NCBI GenBank assembly: GCA_916610825.1
Contig: OU744447.1
Coordinates: 37,919,171 to 37,983,170, forward strand
DNA: 64,000 nt
From: Haliclystus octoradiatus
Taxonomy: Eukaryota > Cnidaria > Staurozoa > Stauromedusae > Haliclystidae
Direction of reading: 5' to 3'
Shown: positions 62,636 through 64,000 of the stretch, piece by piece
Layout of the letters: each line of letters starts with the position of its first letter
Numbering within the stretch: the first letter of the stretch is position 1
Made by a program: the position numbers and the translations under genes
The notes under the pieces: generated by a model
The model's input: only the letters and a program-made list of their open reading frames with translations
Told to the model about the DNA's origin: nothing
The model's database searches: none

Positions 62636-64000
62636 CTACCTGAGCTAATACCAGAAATCATATATCATCCGCACTGACTGAATGGAATTTGATATTTGAT
62701 TTTTTTTTTCAGAATGATGAATGATTTGGATAAAGCAGAGATGTTTTATAAAAAAGCAGTTGATCTTGAACCTCAAGTAAGGTTTTCAAAAAACATTTAC
62801 AATTACTATGTGCTTTTGTTTGTTTGTTTGTTACGTTTATTCAGAAACCGGTAAGCGTGATGATGCTTCTTTTCACGGCGCTGACATGCTAACTGCTAAT
62901 GACTGATAATAATCCTCATCCATTTTTTGATAGTGATTTGAACACATCCAAATGCCAAATCATAGGTTGCAAAGCATGAAACAATGAAAAAATCATCTGT
63001 TAGCTCAGTTCATGAACGATAAATTGTTCATTTTTAATGAACTTTCCATGGGGACAGATCATGAAATTATATTGCAATTTAATAAATTTCCATCTGTTCA
63101 TTTGAACTGGTTTAATATTAAGTTAACCTATAATGATACATATTTTTAAACGATAGACTGTTTCCTAGAAATTTGATTGGCTGATTATTTTAAGTGTGCA
63201 TGGACGAAGGCAAACGTCAGAATCAAAGCAACCAAAACTATGATTTAGATCACTAGTGTTATTTCTTTGTAAGCCAACTGTGTTGAACATTCAATACCTC
63301 TCCAGGAAAACCATCTGGAATTTGGGAGTATCAGAGAAGCTATATTTCCGAAGTGATGTTGATGTTGTTCATTGAATAAAGTATCTGCTCGTTTGGAGGG
63401 TGGTAAATCTAAATTAATCTAATTATGTACCTTAACACGAGGCTGTATTGTTTGAACCTTTATTCATAACTGCTTTCTGTTTCAATTTCATGATTTTCAA
63501 ATCCGCAGGAAGCATCTCATCATTTGAATTATGGCGCCATTCTTCATCTACGAAAAAAATATAAAATGGCAGCGATAGCTTATAACAAAGCATTAGAATT
63601 AAATCCAAATGATGATACTGTAAAATTAAATATAAAGAAAGTTAATTCATTGATCGAAAGACAAGAAATAAAAGGATTGTAACCATTGGTAACGACAGAA
63701 TGGATATGCTTAAGTATGCAAGGCTTCATTATCATGAAAACATAATATTTAAACAAGTTACATCGATGTTTAATAACAATAATGAACTTAGCATAATTAA
63801 ATATCTTTCATTTACTTGCTTTTTAACAAATTTATGAAGTTCATTAAAATAATCTGATTCAATATTAATGTCGAATGGTCGAGGATGAGATAAACAACTG
63901 ACGTACACTGGTAAACAAAACATAAACAAGGAAACATAACCCATTTAAACCAGCAATGGACGACAAGGAATATAGGAAATAAATATATATATATTCAACA

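Larger units (their letters stand above)
57532..63682 (+). pseudogene. Orphan TPR half of TMTC2: duplicated exons 5-16
   Basis: Exons: 57532-57560, 58025-58139, 58579-58664, 58948-59009, 59491-59557, 59645-59700, 60501-60579, 60660-60781, 61090-61171, 61548-61659, 62713-62776, 63509-63682. All splice signals and frames are intact and the same stop is kept. The membrane/catalytic exons 1-4 are absent upstream; TUBGCP2 DNA lies there instead. Four coding differences from the gene were seen (exons 7, 8, 11, 12), all synonymous. It could be a non-transcribed fragment, an alternative 3' end, or the second allele misplaced by assembly. Confidence 0.85.
57505..64000 (+). repeat. Tandem duplication B, unit 2 (runs off the window)
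   Basis: Identity starts at AATAAAATTTTG (57505, matching 45607) and continues to base 64000 (matching 52128). The offset changes from 11,898 to 11,872, mainly through a 28-bp difference in the ATGT array. Confidence 0.96.

Noticed and set aside
57532-63682. A complete second TMTC gene
   Set aside because: Only exons 5-16 are present; the membrane and catalytic exons are absent upstream of 57505.

Overview
The window is nuclear DNA of a multicellular animal. Genes are split by many GT-AG introns, the spacers are A+T-rich, and MITEs, LINE remnants, microsatellites and foldback repeats are dense. All four genes are conserved animal genes. Intron size and repeat style suggest a marine invertebrate, possibly a non-vertebrate deuterostome, but the species cannot be named from sequence alone. 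Gene identities come from recalled family sequences, not a database search.

Layout. (1) 285-18595, minus strand: the first 21 coding exons (725 codons) of a USP47-type ubiquitin protease; the rest lies beyond base 1. (2) 18596-18926: a 331-bp head-to-head spacer, probably a shared promoter region. (3) 18927-23612, plus strand: a complete five-exon DERA (deoxyribose-phosphate aldolase, 323 aa). (4) 23432-32234 and 32235-40983: a direct tandem duplication of about 8.8 kb. It carries the last DERA exon, the DERA-TMTC2 intergenic DNA, TMTC2 exons 1-2 and a 5'-truncated LINE in TMTC2 intron 1. (5) 35424-51810, plus strand: a complete 16-exon TMTC2-type gene (850 aa), a multi-membrane O-mannosyltransferase with C-terminal TPRs. 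(6) 52534-56546, minus strand: the last six exons of a TUBGCP2-type gamma-tubulin complex gene, convergent with TMTC2. (7) 57505-64000: a second tandem duplication (unit 11,898 bp), repeating TMTC2 exons 5-16 and running off the window.

TMTC2 is therefore flanked by two partial copies of itself: an orphan 5' end (exons 1-2) upstream and an orphan TPR half (exons 5-16) downstream. Both duplications leave one intact gene copy. The copies differ by scattered SNPs, homopolymer lengths and a 28-bp microsatellite difference. The four coding differences seen in the TPR copies are all synonymous. This fits either very young tandem duplications or two haplotypes joined head to tail in the assembly.

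Introns hold several miniature inverted-repeat families: hAT-like (8-bp target duplications visible), pogo/Tigger-like (TA-flanked, with internally amplified monomers), a TA-flanked GCCTG family, TTAA-flanked piggyBac-like elements, and others. There are also tandem repeats with units of 36, 74, 122 and 216 bp, an ATGT microsatellite, SINE/LINE tails and one LTR-like segment. The genes share no pathway; their proximity is physical. I saw no viral gene, toxin gene, CRISPR array or convincing intact tRNA/rRNA gene.
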